Source of the DNA: Mycobacterium bourgelatii
GTDB taxonomy: Bacteria > Actinomycetota > Actinomycetes > Mycobacteriales > Mycobacteriaceae
Length of the DNA: 64,000 nucleotides
Direction of reading: 5' to 3'
NCBI RefSeq assembly: GCF_010723575.1
Contig: NZ_BLKZ01000002.1
Location: 620,001-684,000 of the forward strand
Part shown: positions 35,691 through 45,341 of the stretch, piece after piece
Numbering within the stretch: position 1 is the first letter of the stretch
How the letters are laid out: the number at the start of each line of letters is the position of its first letter
The notes under the pieces: generated by a model
Told to the model about the DNA's origin: nothing
Seen by the model: the letters and a program-made list of their open reading frames with translations, nothing else
Databases searched by the model: none
Program-made: the position numbers and the translations under genes

Positions 35691-36450
35691 CGGGCGGGCC
35701 CGCGAAGGCTTGCGCGATCGACAACCACCGCTGCGCGTCCTCCCCCTCGGCCGTCAGATCGAGCGTCTTCAGCGCACGCCGCTGCGTCACCAGGTAGCAG
35801 AAGTCCTCGGCGGATCCGGTCACCCGCTGGGCCGCATCGGACGGCCCCCACGACCAGATGTCGCCGTCGGGCCCGCGCAACTCGACCAAGAAGGGTTCGC
35901 TGGGCGGAGTCAGATTGTTGACCACATAGGAGTAGTCGCGAGTCCGGACCCCGAGGTGCGCGATAGACCGAAGCCGCGCAGTCGCGGGTCGTGTGACACC
36001 GAGCGCGTCGGCGACGTCGAGACCGTGCGCCCAGGTCTCCATCAACCGAGCGGTGGCCATCGACGCGGCGCTCATCGGCGGACCGAACCACGGCAACTTG
36101 CGGCCGTCGGTAACCTTCTGCAACTCGTCGTGCAGGCTTCGCCGGGTAACCCGCCAGTCATTGAGCAGCTCTTCCGGTGGAAGCTTCGCCAGTTCCTCGG
36201 CGGCGGCGTCGACGAAACCGCTGGGATCGGCCGCGGCCTCGGTCAACACCTTTGCGAATCCGTCCTCATCGGTGACCGAGAGCAGCGCCACCCGATCGGT
36301 CCACAACAGGTGAGCGATCTGGTGTGCGATGGTCCACCCTGGCGCCGGCGTGGCTTTCGCCCACCCCTCTGGGGGCAGCGCCGCCACCAGATCATCGAGC
36401 TCGTCGCTCTCTGCCGCCAAGTCAGCGACTATTGGACCCGGACCCGCCAT
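35677..36450 (-). CDS. Mycothiol-dependent maleylpyruvate isomerase/DinB-like protein (Rv0036c-like)
   Basis: ATG 36450 lies five bases from GGGAGG and yields 257 residues, the Rv0036c length. The N-terminal MDMPI/DinB four-helix domain includes the metal-site His in W-T-I-A-H-Q-I-A-H-L-L-W and W-A-H-G-L-D-V. A C-terminal MDMPI-C domain follows. These enzymes use mycothiol, but the substrate is unknown. The gene begins 29 bp inside the end of the upstream MFS gene, and its stop lies in the last copy of the 56-bp repeat. Confidence 0.87.
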   Translation of the reverse strand: MAGPGPIVADLAAESDELDDLVAALPPEGWAKATPAPGWTIAHQIAHLLWTDRVALLSVTDEDGFAKVLTEAAADPSGFVDAAAEELAKLPPEELLNDWRVTRRSLHDELQKVTDGRKLPWFGPPMSAASMATARLMETWAHGLDVADALGVTRPATARLRSIAHLGVRTRDYSYVVNNLTPPSEPFLVELRGPDGDIWSWGPSDAAQRVTGSAEDFCYLVTQRRALKTLDLTAEGEDAQRWLSIAQAFAGPPGPGR

Positions 36451-37774
36451 CATTACCTCCCGAAAGGCCTGTTGCAGTCGAGTTGCTCCGTCGGCCGACC
36501 AGAGTGTGCACGACGAGTCCGGCCGCGTAGACCACCGACCCGAAGAATACGAACCACGGCGCGCGCCCGTCATCGGGTATCGCTATGGCGGCGACGGCCA
36601 CTGCGGCGATGAAGGCGACCCAGAACAGAGCGTCTTGTACGGCGAACACGTGTCCTCGCAGCGCGTCGTCGACATCGATCTGCATGGCCGAGTCGGCGCA
36701 GAGTTTGACCACTTGACCAGCCAAACCAAGCAGGAAGCCGCACACCACCATCACCGGGAGTTGCAACCCGACGGCCGCAAGCTGGATGGCCGCAGCCGCA
36801 GTCAGCGCCCAATTGGCCGTTGCATACCGTCCCCAACGTCGGATCAGCCCAGGCGTCAACACATTCGCCAGGAAGGCGCCCAGGCCGGTGGCTGCGAAGA
36901 ACATCACCGCGGTGCCCAACCCTTCGGTTTCCCCGCCTCCCAGGTGGTGCACCAGCAACAAGATGATCAGCGAATTGATCCCGACGACCATCCGGTGTGC
37001 GGCCAAACCGGACAGCGCCGCACCCACCGACGGCAACTGGACGACGGTCCGCACGCCGTGCACCCAACCGGTGATCACCGCGTAGACCACCGACCCGTGA
37101 ATGGCCCGCTTGGTGTCGTCCGGGCCCAGTGCCCGTGGAGCGAACCTCAGCGACAACGCCAACGCGATCAACACCGGAACGGCGGCGGTAAAGATCACCA
37201 CCGATGCCCCGCTGTCGCGTTCGCCCACGATGAGGCGAAGTACGAACATGAAGTTGGCGCCGAGGAAGGCCGAGATCGCTCCCGACGCGATGGCCACCGA
37301 ATTCATCGTGACCACCTGCTCGCGTGGCACCACGTGCGGCAACGAAGCCGACAGCCCCGAGTTGACGAACCGGGCCAAACCGTTGGCCAGCAGAGCTCCG
37401 CACAACAGCAACACGTCGCCGGCGCCCAACGCCAGAATCGAGCCCACCGCGGCGATGAAGGCCAGCCGACCGACGTTGGCACCGACGAGTACCAGCCGCC
37501 GATCCCAACGGTCCATCAGTGCCCCGGCGAACGGCCCCAACAACGAGTACGGCAGAAACAACACCGCGAAGGCTCGCGCGATCGACACCGGATCTGTCGC
37601 GCGGTCCGGATTGAACAGCAGGGCTCCCGCTAGACCCGCCTGGAAGAGCCCGTCACCGAACTGACTGGTTATCCGAACCAGCAGCAGACGCCAGAAGTCC
37701 GGCAGGCTGCGCACCGATCGCCACAGGTCGACGGGTGCGATGGCGTGCGTCCGGCTGCGAATCACAGAACCCAT
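36422..37774 (-). CDS. MFS transporter (Rv0037c-like)
   Basis: The 450-residue protein has about 12 hydrophobic helices. Features such as L-P-Y-S-L-L-G-P-F-A-G-A-L-M-D-R-W-D-R-R after helix 2 fit the MFS loop 2-3 motif (G-x-x-x-D-R-x-G-R-R). Rv0037c (441 aa) is the syntenic homologue. It is a proton-driven exporter type, similar to Tap-like efflux proteins; the substrate is unknown. It overlaps the Rv0036c-like gene, suggesting coupling. Confidence 0.9.
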   Translation of the reverse strand: MGSVIRSRTHAIAPVDLWRSVRSLPDFWRLLLVRITSQFGDGLFQAGLAGALLFNPDRATDPVSIARAFAVLFLPYSLLGPFAGALMDRWDRRLVLVGANVGRLAFIAAVGSILALGAGDVLLLCGALLANGLARFVNSGLSASLPHVVPREQVVTMNSVAIASGAISAFLGANFMFVLRLIVGERDSGASVVIFTAAVPVLIALALSLRFAPRALGPDDTKRAIHGSVVYAVITGWVHGVRTVVQLPSVGAALSGLAAHRMVVGINSLIILLLVHHLGGGETEGLGTAVMFFAATGLGAFLANVLTPGLIRRWGRYATANWALTAAAAIQLAAVGLQLPVMVVCGFLLGLAGQVVKLCADSAMQIDVDDALRGHVFAVQDALFWVAFIAAVAVAAIAIPDDGRAPWFVFFGSVVYAAGLVVHTLVGRRSNSTATGLSGGNDGGSGSNSR

Positions 37775-37893
37775 TTCTAATGTCGGGCGCAGGCAAGGCT
37801 CGTCGACGCCCGCGGCGCCCCACCCACATTACAAATACTTCTCGACTGCATGATGGGCTCGGGCGTTCTCGCCGATGGTGCGATGATGTTCTG

Positions 37894-38499
37894 GTGGCAC
37901 CGCAGGAAGACCCCGAGGACTACATCGCACCTGCCGCCCAACGGGTACGGGCGGGCACCCTGCTGCTGGCCAACACCGACCTCCTCGAACCGACGTTTCG
38001 CCGCAGCGTGATCTACATCGTCGAACACAACGACGGCGGCACCTTGGGCGTAGTGCTCAACCGCCCCAGCGAAACCGCTGTTTACAACGTGTTGCCGCAG
38101 TGGGCCAAAATCGCGGCGAAGCCGAAGACGATGTTCCTCGGCGGCCCCGTGAAGCGCGACGCGGCCCTGTGTCTGGGCGTGCTGAAGATCGGTGCGGAAG
38201 CGGACGACGCGGTGGGCCTGCGACACGTCGCGGGACGCATGGTCATGGTTGACCTGGACGCCGACCCCGAAGCCATCGCACCGCTGGTGGAAGGCGTGCG
38301 GATCTTCGCCGGATACTCCGGATGGACCATCGGCCAGCTCGAAGGCGAGATCGAGCGCGACGATTGGATTGTCTTGTCCGGGCTGCCATCTGACGTTCTG
38401 GTCGGGCCCAGAGAAGACCTGTGGGGTCAGGTATTGCGCCGCCAGCCGCTCCCCCTGTCATTGTTGGCCACCCACCCGATCGACCTCAGCCGCAACTAG
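37894..38499 (+). CDS. YqgE/AlgH family protein (Rv0038-like)
   Basis: GTG 37894 (V-A-P-Q-E-D-P-E-D-Y) gives 201 residues, matching Rv0038. The family signature is clear: G-T-L-L-L-A-N-T-D-L, F-R-R-S-V-I-Y-I-V-E-H, G-V-V-L-N-R-P and G-Y-S-G-W-T-I-G-Q-L-E-G-E-I. AlgH-family proteins are widespread, with no agreed biochemical function. The open frame extends upstream without coding character. No strong ribosome site is seen before GTG. Confidence 0.92.
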   Translation: MAPQEDPEDYIAPAAQRVRAGTLLLANTDLLEPTFRRSVIYIVEHNDGGTLGVVLNRPSETAVYNVLPQWAKIAAKPKTMFLGGPVKRDAALCLGVLKIGAEADDAVGLRHVAGRMVMVDLDADPEAIAPLVEGVRIFAGYSGWTIGQLEGEIERDDWIVLSGLPSDVLVGPREDLWGQVLRRQPLPLSLLATHPIDLSRN

Positions 38500-38515
38500 C
38501 GGCGCACCCGCCCGT

Positions 38516-38869
38516 CTAGTGGCACGACAGGGTGCAGGCCGCGCACACGCCGCCGCACGGGCCCTGTTCGGGCTCGGCGGCCGCAGTGCGGCTCAGCGCG
38601 TAGCGCGCGCTCTGAAACGACCCAGTAGCCAGCGTGCCGACCGCGCCCACGATGCAGATGATCACGACGACCAGGGCGGCCTGCGCGGGCGCCGCAAACG
38701 CGACCACTCCCCCGGCGGCCAGCATCACCCCCGCGGCCAGCTGTGTGGGCGCCATCGCGCGCAGCGCCAGCTGGGTGGGGTCGGCGGGTCGGGGTTGTGA
38801 CAGGGACCAAGTTCCGAATGTGGCGGCCGCTAGCGCCGCACATATGCACAGCACACCGACGACGAGCAT
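38516..38869 (-). CDS. Rv0039c-like membrane protein
   Basis: From ATG 38869 the protein has 117 residues with three hydrophobic helices (M-L-V-V-G-V-L-C-I-C-A-A-L start, the A-G-V-M-L-A-A-G-G-V-V-A centre, and V-V-V-I-I-C-I-V-G). The C-terminus is Cys-rich: C-G-G-V-C-A-A-C-T-L-S-C-H. Rv0039c (115 aa) has a similar tail, which could bind metal; this is inference. Function unknown. The gene converges on the AlgH-like gene. Confidence 0.85.
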   Translation of the reverse strand: MLVVGVLCICAALAAATFGTWSLSQPRPADPTQLALRAMAPTQLAAGVMLAAGGVVAFAAPAQAALVVVIICIVGAVGTLATGSFQSARYALSRTAAAEPEQGPCGGVCAACTLSCH

Positions 38870-38918
38870 GCGCTCACAATACGAGCTGGCCGACCGTTCC
38901 GCTCGTCGGGCCCGACCG

Positions 38919-40052
38919 TCAGCGACCGGGTACCGGCGCCAAGGTAACCAGTGGCGGCTGGGCCGCAGGGCCGGTGCCGGGTGCGGCGGCACCGGGTGCC
39001 ACGCCGGTGAGCGGCTGCTGCACCGGTGCCGTTCCGGGAACCGGTAGCTGCCGAGAAGGTGCGGCGGGAGGAGCGACCGGCGCCGACGCCGGTGCCGGCG
39101 CGGTGGCGGCGGCGGTTCCCGGCGGCGCAACGCGGAAGCCGTTGACGATGGCGTCCGTGGCCGGGGCATCGCTGACCGCCTGGGTGGCGGCGGTGGTCAC
39201 CGACAGCGAGACCCAGTACTTGTCGGTTCCGGACGTCGCGATGACGTGGCGCCGCGAGGTGTTGAGCGTCATGTCATTTTCGCGGTATGTGCCCTCGATT
39301 TTCGACGAAGGGAAGGTCCCCATGTTCTCCAGCGAGGCATTGGTGGTTTGCCAGGCGAGGAGTTTCTGACTGTCCACATAGCCGTGCGCGATGGCCTCGG
39401 CCGGGTCGAAGTCGCCGATCAGTTTGTACACCACTACCTGCGCGTTCGAGGTGTAGATGCTGTTGCCCAATCGGTCAGCGATGACGACGAACGCATCGGG
39501 CACGTTGGGGTCGGGGATGTGCATCCAGCGCGGGGGCACCGGAAGGGTGATCTCGAGTGCGTTGAAGCCCTCGGGCCGCTGCGGCTCCAGCCTGACGCCT
39601 TTGCTGTGGAAGTAATCGCGCAGCGTGCCCGCGATGGCCGGAGTGTTACTCGGCGGCATCGGCGCTATCCCGGCGGGCGCCGCTGCGGCAGGAGCTGGGG
39701 CCGGCGCTACCGCGCCCGGCGCCGGTGCGGCAGGGACGGGGACGGGCGCCGCCGCGGGGGCTGGTGCCGCGGGCGCAATCGGTGCCGCTACGGGCGCCTG
39801 CACCGGGACTGGCGCCAGGGCCGGTGCCTGCGCGGGAGCCGGGGCGAGCCTGTTGTTGGCAACGCCGCCGGGCAGCGCGGTGAGGTTCTGGACGGGCGGG
39901 GCGCTCAGCTGCGCCGGGCCGGGGGCGGGGATGGGAGGCGCCGGGAATGCTGGATCTGCCGATGCTTTTCCGCCCGCAAGCAGCAGGACGCCGACGAAGC
40001 CGGCTGCCATGCCCCCGACGAAGACTCGCCAGGTACGCGCGTTCGTGATCAT
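38919..40052 (-). CDS. mtc28: Secreted proline-rich antigen Mtc28
   Basis: ATG 40052, preceded by GGAGGG, starts a 377-residue protein with a signal peptide (R-T-W-R-V-F-V-G-G-M-A-A-G-F-V-G-V-L-L, cleavage probably after K-A-S-A). A Pro/Ala-rich region follows. The conserved domain (from G-T-L-R-D-Y-F, including P-D-P-N-V-P-D-A-F-V-V-I-A-D-R-L-G-N) is of the LpqN/Mtc28 type. The 310-residue M. tuberculosis protein is a secreted 28-kDa antigen; here the Ala/Pro stretches are longer. Function is unknown. Confidence 0.92.
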   Translation of the reverse strand: MITNARTWRVFVGGMAAGFVGVLLLAGGKASADPAFPAPPIPAPGPAQLSAPPVQNLTALPGGVANNRLAPAPAQAPALAPVPVQAPVAAPIAPAAPAPAAAPVPVPAAPAPGAVAPAPAPAAAAPAGIAPMPPSNTPAIAGTLRDYFHSKGVRLEPQRPEGFNALEITLPVPPRWMHIPDPNVPDAFVVIADRLGNSIYTSNAQVVVYKLIGDFDPAEAIAHGYVDSQKLLAWQTTNASLENMGTFPSSKIEGTYRENDMTLNTSRRHVIATSGTDKYWVSLSVTTAATQAVSDAPATDAIVNGFRVAPPGTAAATAPAPASAPVAPPAAPSRQLPVPGTAPVQQPLTGVAPGAAAPGTGPAAQPPLVTLAPVPGR

Positions 40053-40245
40053 GTGCGTCGGTCCCTCCAATAACTGGGCGCCAATGCCCTCATTGAGGCT
40101 GAATGTAACTACCGCTCGACGGCGTCGACCAGGCTTGAAACAGAGCTGGGATGAACCTCTGATCGGCGTGCAACCCAACCGAGATCAACCCGTGCCCAGC
40201 CCAGCGATCCGAGGCCGCGAGAGCCGCCCTTATACCCTGTTTGGC

Positions 40246-43158
40246 GTGACCGAATCGCCGACCAGCAGCACCGGTAGCGCCGACGCCGCTCAAGAGGTGG
40301 CTTCCAGCACGCCGCCGTACCGCTACACGGCCGGACTCGCCGCCACCGTGGAACGGGCGTGGCAGGAGAACTGGGCGCGGCTCGGAACGTTCAACGTGCC
40401 CAACCCGGTCGGTTCGCTCGCTCCGGCCGACGGCGGCGCGGTGCCCGAGGACAAGCTGTTCGTCCTGGACATGTTCCCCTACCCCTCCGGGGACGGTTTG
40501 CACGTCGGACACCCGCTGGGTTACATCGCCACCGACGTCTACGCGCGCTACTACCGGATGCATGGCCGTAACGTGCTGCACGCGCTGGGGTTCGACTCGT
40601 TCGGGCTACCAGCGGAGCAGTACGCCGTGCAGACCGGCACCCATCCGCGGACCCGGACCGAGGCGAACATCGTCAACTTCCGGCGCCAGTTGGGCCGACT
40701 GGGGCTGGCACACGACAGCCGCCGTACCTTCTCGACCACCGACGTCGACTTCTACAAATGGACGCAGTGGATCTTCCTGCAGATCTACAACGCCTGGTTC
40801 GACACCACCGCCAACAAAGCCCGCCCCATCTCGGAGCTGATCAGCGAGTTCGAATCCGGCGCAAGAAGTCTGGACGACGGCCGGTCATGGCAGGACCTGA
40901 CGGCGGGGGAGCGGGCCGACATCGTCGACAGTCACCGGTTGGTCTACCGGGCCGACTCGCTGGTGAACTGGTGCCCGGGGCTGGGCACGGTGCTGGCCAA
41001 CGAGGAGGTCACGTCCGACGGGCGCAGCGACCGCGGCAATTTCCCCGTGTTCCGGAAGCGGTTGCGGCAGTGGATGATGCGGATCACCGCCTACGCCGAC
41101 CGACTGCTCGAAGACCTCGACCTGCTGGACTGGCCCGAGAAGATCAAGACGATGCAGCGCAACTGGATCGGGCGATCCACCGGCGCGGCGGCGCTGTTCT
41201 CGGCCACTCTCGCTTCCGGTGAACGGGCCGGTACCAACGTCGACCTCGAGGTGTTCACCACCCGGCCCGACACCTTGTTCGGTGCTACTTACCTGGTGCT
41301 GGCGCCCGAACACGACCTGGTCGACGAACTGGTCACCGAGGCGTGGCCGGACGGCGTCGAGCCATCGTGGACCTACGGGGGGTCCACGCCAGCAGAGGCG
41401 GTGGCCGCCTACCGTCGCGCGATCGCCGCGAAGTCCGACCTCGAGCGACAGGAGAGCCGGGAAAAGACCGGCGTCTTCCTGGGTAGCTATGCCACCAATC
41501 CGGCCAACGGCGCGGCGGTGCCCATCTTCATCGCCGACTACGTGCTGGCCGGCTACGGCACCGGAGCCATCATGGCCGTCCCGGGCCACGACCAACGGGA
41601 CTGGGATTTCGCCCACGCCTTCGGTCTGCCGATCCTCGAAGTCATTGCCGGCGGCGACATTTCGGAGGCCGCATACACCGGCGACGGCGTCCTGGTGAAT
41701 TCCGACTATCTCAACGGCATGAACGTCGCAGAGGCCAAGCAAGCCATCACCGAGCACCTGGAACGCGACGGCAAAGGCTGGGCCCGCATCGAATACAAGC
41801 TGCGGGACTGGCTTTTCGCGCGGCAACGTTACTGGGGCGAGCCATTCCCGATCGTCTACGACAGCGACGGCCGCGCACACGCGCTCGACGAGGCGGCCCT
41901 ACCCGTCGAATTGCCGGACGTAGCGGACTATTCGCCGGTGTCGTTCGATCCGGACGACGCCGACAGTGAGCCGTCGCCGCCACTGGCCAAGGCGACCGAA
42001 TGGGTGCACGTGGAGTTGGATCTGGGCGACGGGCTCAAGACGTACAGCCGTGACACCAACGTCATGCCGCAATGGGCCGCGAGCTCCTGGTACGAGCTGC
42101 GCTACACCGATCCGCACAATTCAGATCGGTTCTGCGCCAAGGAAAACGAAGAGTACTGGATGGGGCCGCGCCCGGACGTGCACGGTCCGAACGACCCAGG
42201 TGGTGTCGACCTGTATGTCGGTGGCGCCGAGCACGCGGTGCTGCACCTGCTGTATTCGCGGTTCTGGCACAAGGTTCTCTTCGACCTCGGTCACGTCAGC
42301 TCATCCGAACCGTTCCGCCGACTGGTCAACCAGGGCTACATCCAGGCCTTCGCCTACACCGACAAACGCGGGTCCTACGTGCCGGCCGCTGAGGTGATCG
42401 AACGTGACGGCGGCTTCGTCTACCCGGGTCCCGACGGCGAGGTCGAGGTCTTCCAGGAATTCGGCAAAATCGGTAAGAGCCTGAAGAATTCGATCTCGCC
42501 CGACGAGATCTGTGACGAGTACGGTGCGGACACGCTGCGCGTGTACGAGATGTCGATGGGACCGCTGGAGGCGTCGCGCCCCTGGGCCACCAAGGACGTC
42601 ATCGGGGCACATCGTTTCCTGCAGCGGGTTTGGCGCCTCGTCGTCGACGAGAACACCGGCGAATCCCGAGCTTCCGACGGGCAGCTGAGCACCGAGACGC
42701 TGCGAGCCTTACACCGCACCATCGCCGGGGTCTCGGAAGACTATGCGGCACTGCGCAACAACACGGCGACGGCCAAGCTGATCGAGTACACCAACCACCT
42801 CACCAAGCTGAACCTCGACACGGTGCCCAGGGCGGCGGTGGAGCCCTTGGTGCTGATGCTGGCACCGTTGGCTCCGCACATGGCCGAGGAGTTGTGGCAC
42901 CGCCTGGGGCACGACACGACGCTGGCGCACGGCCCCTTCCCGGAGGCGGACCCCGCCTACCTCGTCGACGACACCGTCGAATACCCGGTCCAGGTAAACG
43001 GCAAGGTCCGCAGCCGAATCGTCGTCGCGGCCGACGCGGACCAAGACGCGCTCAAGGCCGCGGCGTTGGGCGACGAGAAGGTGCAGGCGTTCCTGGCGGG
43101 GGCGGAGCCACGCAAGGTGATCGTCGTGCCCGGGCGGCTGGTCAACCTCGTCGTCTAG
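40246..43158 (+). CDS. leuS: Leucyl-tRNA synthetase
   Basis: GTG 40246 (V-T-E-S-P) gives 970 residues, in line with mycobacterial LeuRS. The HIGH-type motif is H-V-G-H after F-P-Y-P-S-G-D-G-L, and the KMSKS-type motif is K-I-G-K-S-L-K-N-S. The CP1 editing domain has T-T-R-P-D-T-L-F-G-A-T-Y and G-T-G-A-I-M-A-V-P-G-H-D-Q-R-D. It charges tRNA-Leu and edits mischarged products. The frame extends far upstream over mtc28 but only as a shadow. Confidence 0.98.
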   Translation: MTESPTSSTGSADAAQEVASSTPPYRYTAGLAATVERAWQENWARLGTFNVPNPVGSLAPADGGAVPEDKLFVLDMFPYPSGDGLHVGHPLGYIATDVYARYYRMHGRNVLHALGFDSFGLPAEQYAVQTGTHPRTRTEANIVNFRRQLGRLGLAHDSRRTFSTTDVDFYKWTQWIFLQIYNAWFDTTANKARPISELISEFESGARSLDDGRSWQDLTAGERADIVDSHRLVYRADSLVNWCPGLGTVLANEEVTSDGRSDRGNFPVFRKRLRQWMMRITAYADRLLEDLDLLDWPEKIKTMQRNWIGRSTGAAALFSATLASGERAGTNVDLEVFTTRPDTLFGATYLVLAPEHDLVDELVTEAWPDGVEPSWTYGGSTPAEAVAAYRRAIAAKSDLERQESREKTGVFLGSYATNPANGAAVPIFIADYVLAGYGTGAIMAVPGHDQRDWDFAHAFGLPILEVIAGGDISEAAYTGDGVLVNSDYLNGMNVAEAKQAITEHLERDGKGWARIEYKLRDWLFARQRYWGEPFPIVYDSDGRAHALDEAALPVELPDVADYSPVSFDPDDADSEPSPPLAKATEWVHVELDLGDGLKTYSRDTNVMPQWAASSWYELRYTDPHNSDRFCAKENEEYWMGPRPDVHGPNDPGGVDLYVGGAEHAVLHLLYSRFWHKVLFDLGHVSSSEPFRRLVNQGYIQAFAYTDKRGSYVPAAEVIERDGGFVYPGPDGEVEVFQEFGKIGKSLKNSISPDEICDEYGADTLRVYEMSMGPLEASRPWATKDVIGAHRFLQRVWRLVVDENTGESRASDGQLSTETLRALHRTIAGVSEDYAALRNNTATAKLIEYTNHLTKLNLDTVPRAAVEPLVLMLAPLAPHMAEELWHRLGHDTTLAHGPFPEADPAYLVDDTVEYPVQVNGKVRSRIVVAADADQDALKAAALGDEKVQAFLAGAEPRKVIVVPGRLVNLVV

Positions 43159-43187
43159 TTCTTTCGGCTTCGCGGCCTACCCTGGCG

Positions 43188-43868
43188 CTACCCGCGGGCC
43201 TCACCGGAGGGCCGAATCACCACCTCGTGGACATGCGCATCCGCCGGTGCGGCAACGGCGTAGGCGACCGCCTCGGCGACCGTCTCGGGCCGAAGAAATT
43301 TGGCCGCGTCGTATTCGCCACCCTCGTAGGCGACGAGGTCGTGCTGCATGTCGGTATCGGTGCGGCCGGGGTAGATGGTGGTCACCTGAAGGTCGGGCTC
43401 GTCGGCGCGCAACGAATCGGCGAACGCCCGCAGGGCGAACTTGCTGGCCGAATACGACGCGTTGATTCGCGACGCTTTGCGTCCCGACCCGGAGTTGATG
43501 AACACCACCTGCCCGCGGGCCTGCCGCAACGCCGGCAACAGCGCGAGCGTAAGAGCAACGGCCCCAATGACATTCACCTCGAAGGTGGCGCGCCACTGCT
43601 CAACGGAGGACTCGGAGACGGTACCCGGCAAGGACACGCCCGCGTTGTGCACCAGCACGTCGAGCGTGTCGACCACTTCGCAACTGGCCTCGATCGATTC
43701 GCTGTCGGTCAGGTCCAGTGGGAAGGTGGTGGCGCCAAGCCGCTCCGCGACGGCGTCGAGCCGCGCCGAGGGTCGGCCGGCCAACAACAAGGTGTGCGTT
43801 GGCGCCAGCGCCGTCGCGATTGCGGAGCCGATACCGCCACTGGCTCCGGTGATAAGTGCGGTGGGCAT
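43188..43868 (-). CDS. Short-chain dehydrogenase/reductase
   Basis: This 226-residue SDR has T-G-A-S-G-G-I-G (cofactor loop), D-L-T-D, N-A-G-V, the catalytic S in I-N-S-G-S-G, and Y-S-A-S-K. G-R-P after the second strand suggests NADP(H) preference. It converges on leuS with a 29-bp gap. The substrate is unknown. I do not recall this gene between leuS and Rv0042c in M. tuberculosis. Confidence 0.9.
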   Translation of the reverse strand: MPTALITGASGGIGSAIATALAPTHTLLLAGRPSARLDAVAERLGATTFPLDLTDSESIEASCEVVDTLDVLVHNAGVSLPGTVSESSVEQWRATFEVNVIGAVALTLALLPALRQARGQVVFINSGSGRKASRINASYSASKFALRAFADSLRADEPDLQVTTIYPGRTDTDMQHDLVAYEGGEYDAAKFLRPETVAEAVAYAVAAPADAHVHEVVIRPSGEARG

Positions 43869-43898
43869 GCTTTATGCGGTTACCAAGTTACTTGCTGC

Positions 43899-44408
43899 TC
43901 AAACGCTTTCACGCTGCTTGCGGTCGGTGTCGCCGGCCGCGTTGGCGATCGGTTCCCCCGCGGCCAGGCGCTGCAGCGGCGCCAGCGCATGCATCAGGGC
44001 GTCGAGGTCGTCGCGGGGGAGTTGGCTGAGCATCGCCGCCAGGGCCGCATGGCGGTTGGCCAGCGACTCTGCGTGCACAGCCCGCCCCTGCGGAGTGATG
44101 TCGACCAGGACGGCCCGCAGGTCGGATGGGTCGCGCGAACGCTTGACCAGACCGATCTTCTCCAAGCGGCGAATGGCCACCGTGGTGGTTGGGGTCCGGA
44201 CCCGTTCGTGCGCCGCCAAATCGGTCATCCGGATGGGACCCAGATCGAGCAGGGTTATCAAGATGGAAAGTTGCGCCAGCGTCAATTCTCCGGCGACCAC
44301 ATTGTTGGGATCGCCCCGGCGCAAGATCGAGAACAGCTTGGATAGCGCGCGGTGCAACCCTTCCGCAAGCTCCGTTACCTCGGGCGCGGTGGGTTCGCTC
44401 TCCGCCAT
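43899..44408 (-). CDS. MarR-family regulator (Rv0042c-like)
   Basis: This 169-residue protein has a winged helix (L-A-Q-L-S-I-L-I-T-L, M-T-D-L-A-A-H-E-R-V-R-T-P-T-T-T-V-A-I-R-R-L-E, and the wing R-D-P-S-D-L-R-A-V-L-V-D). Flanking helices form the dimer domain. MarR proteins sense small ligands and often repress neighbours; the SDR gene lies 30 bp downstream on the same strand and may be under its control. Confidence 0.92.
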   Translation of the reverse strand: MAESEPTAPEVTELAEGLHRALSKLFSILRRGDPNNVVAGELTLAQLSILITLLDLGPIRMTDLAAHERVRTPTTTVAIRRLEKIGLVKRSRDPSDLRAVLVDITPQGRAVHAESLANRHAALAAMLSQLPRDDLDALMHALAPLQRLAAGEPIANAAGDTDRKQRESV

Positions 44409-44457
44409 AATTCGGCAGTCTAACCTGATTGCTCCGGGTATTTGCTAGTAGACGCGT

Positions 44458-45186
44458 TCACACCACGATCGATGACGGTTCGAGGTGGTTTCCCGCCGGG
44501 TGCAGGCGTATGGGAGTGGGGCACGCAACGTCCTGTGGAGCGAATACCCCCCGCCGGCACAGCTCGGCGAGCATCGTTTGCGCCATCAGCTCCGAGCGGC
44601 CGACGCATGCCGCCCGCGCGGCTTCCGGGTCGCCCCGGTGGATGGCGGCGTTCTCGTCTTCATAGAAGGGCAGCACGTCATCGCGGCTGTTCTGGTAGGT
44701 CATCCAGAACACTCGGGGGATGAGGTTGTATGACGCGCGGATGGTGGCGTGCAGCCGTGGCCCCGCGTACTCGTCGTTGACCGTGCGTCGGTACTCGCAG
44801 CAGAGTTCGGCGAAGTTCCGCGAATCTTTGGCGGTGCGCATCGAGCGCAGCAGCGCGTCGAGCTCCCCGAGGATGCGTGGGGTGGGGTTCGCCGCCGCCC
44901 GGGCCGAGGCGATGCCGTTGAGCAGCCCGTCCAGCTCGTGGTGCTCACGGACGGTGGCTTCGTCGAAACGCTCGACGAATGCGCCTCGGTGATAACGCGT
45001 GGAGACGATCCCATCGTGTTCGAGCTGGACCAACGCCTCTTGGATGGGCACGCGGCTCACCCCAAGTCCCTGCGCGATCTCGTTGCGATCGACTCGGTCT
45101 CCGGTACGGAGCCTCCCCGTCAGCACCAGGTTGAGAATGTGATTCACAACCTGGTCTTTTTCTTTAACCCCGTATTTTTTCGGCAT
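44458..45186 (-). CDS. GntR/FadR-type regulator (Rv0043c-like)
   Basis: ATG 45186 (MPKKYGVKEKDQVV) matches the Rv0043c N-terminus; an alternative GTG at 45210 adds eight residues. The N-terminal winged HTH contains R-N-E-I-A-Q-G-L-G-V-S-R-V-P-I-Q-E-A-L and R-Y-H-R-G-A-F-V. The C-terminal all-helical FCD domain has the ligand/metal-type residues seen in FadR-like regulators. The regulated pathway is unknown. It lies downstream of an LLM oxidoreductase on the same strand. Confidence 0.9.
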   Translation of the reverse strand: MPKKYGVKEKDQVVNHILNLVLTGRLRTGDRVDRNEIAQGLGVSRVPIQEALVQLEHDGIVSTRYHRGAFVERFDEATVREHHELDGLLNGIASARAAANPTPRILGELDALLRSMRTAKDSRNFAELCCEYRRTVNDEYAGPRLHATIRASYNLIPRVFWMTYQNSRDDVLPFYEDENAAIHRGDPEAARAACVGRSELMAQTMLAELCRRGVFAPQDVACPTPIRLHPAGNHLEPSSIVV

Positions 45187-45341
45187 CGGCGCGTTGAAGC
45201 CCTCTTTCACCCGTTTCTGCTCAGCGCTCGCAGTTTCTCACGAGTCGCCGTGTCGTTTGAGATGTTTAGCAGATGAAGGGCAGGCAAACGCAAACCAACG
45301 GCCCGCAGATCCCCGCCGGGAGGCTCACGGAAGACCGGCGG

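Noticed and set aside
36329..37633. Long plus-strand frame opposite the MFS gene
   Set aside because: It is antisense to a clear membrane transporter; its His/Arg/Gln-rich product is typical of a high-GC shadow.
39625..40245. Upstream extension of leuS
   Set aside because: It is antisense to the Ala/Pro-rich mtc28 region; the leuS homologue starts at V-T-E-S-P.
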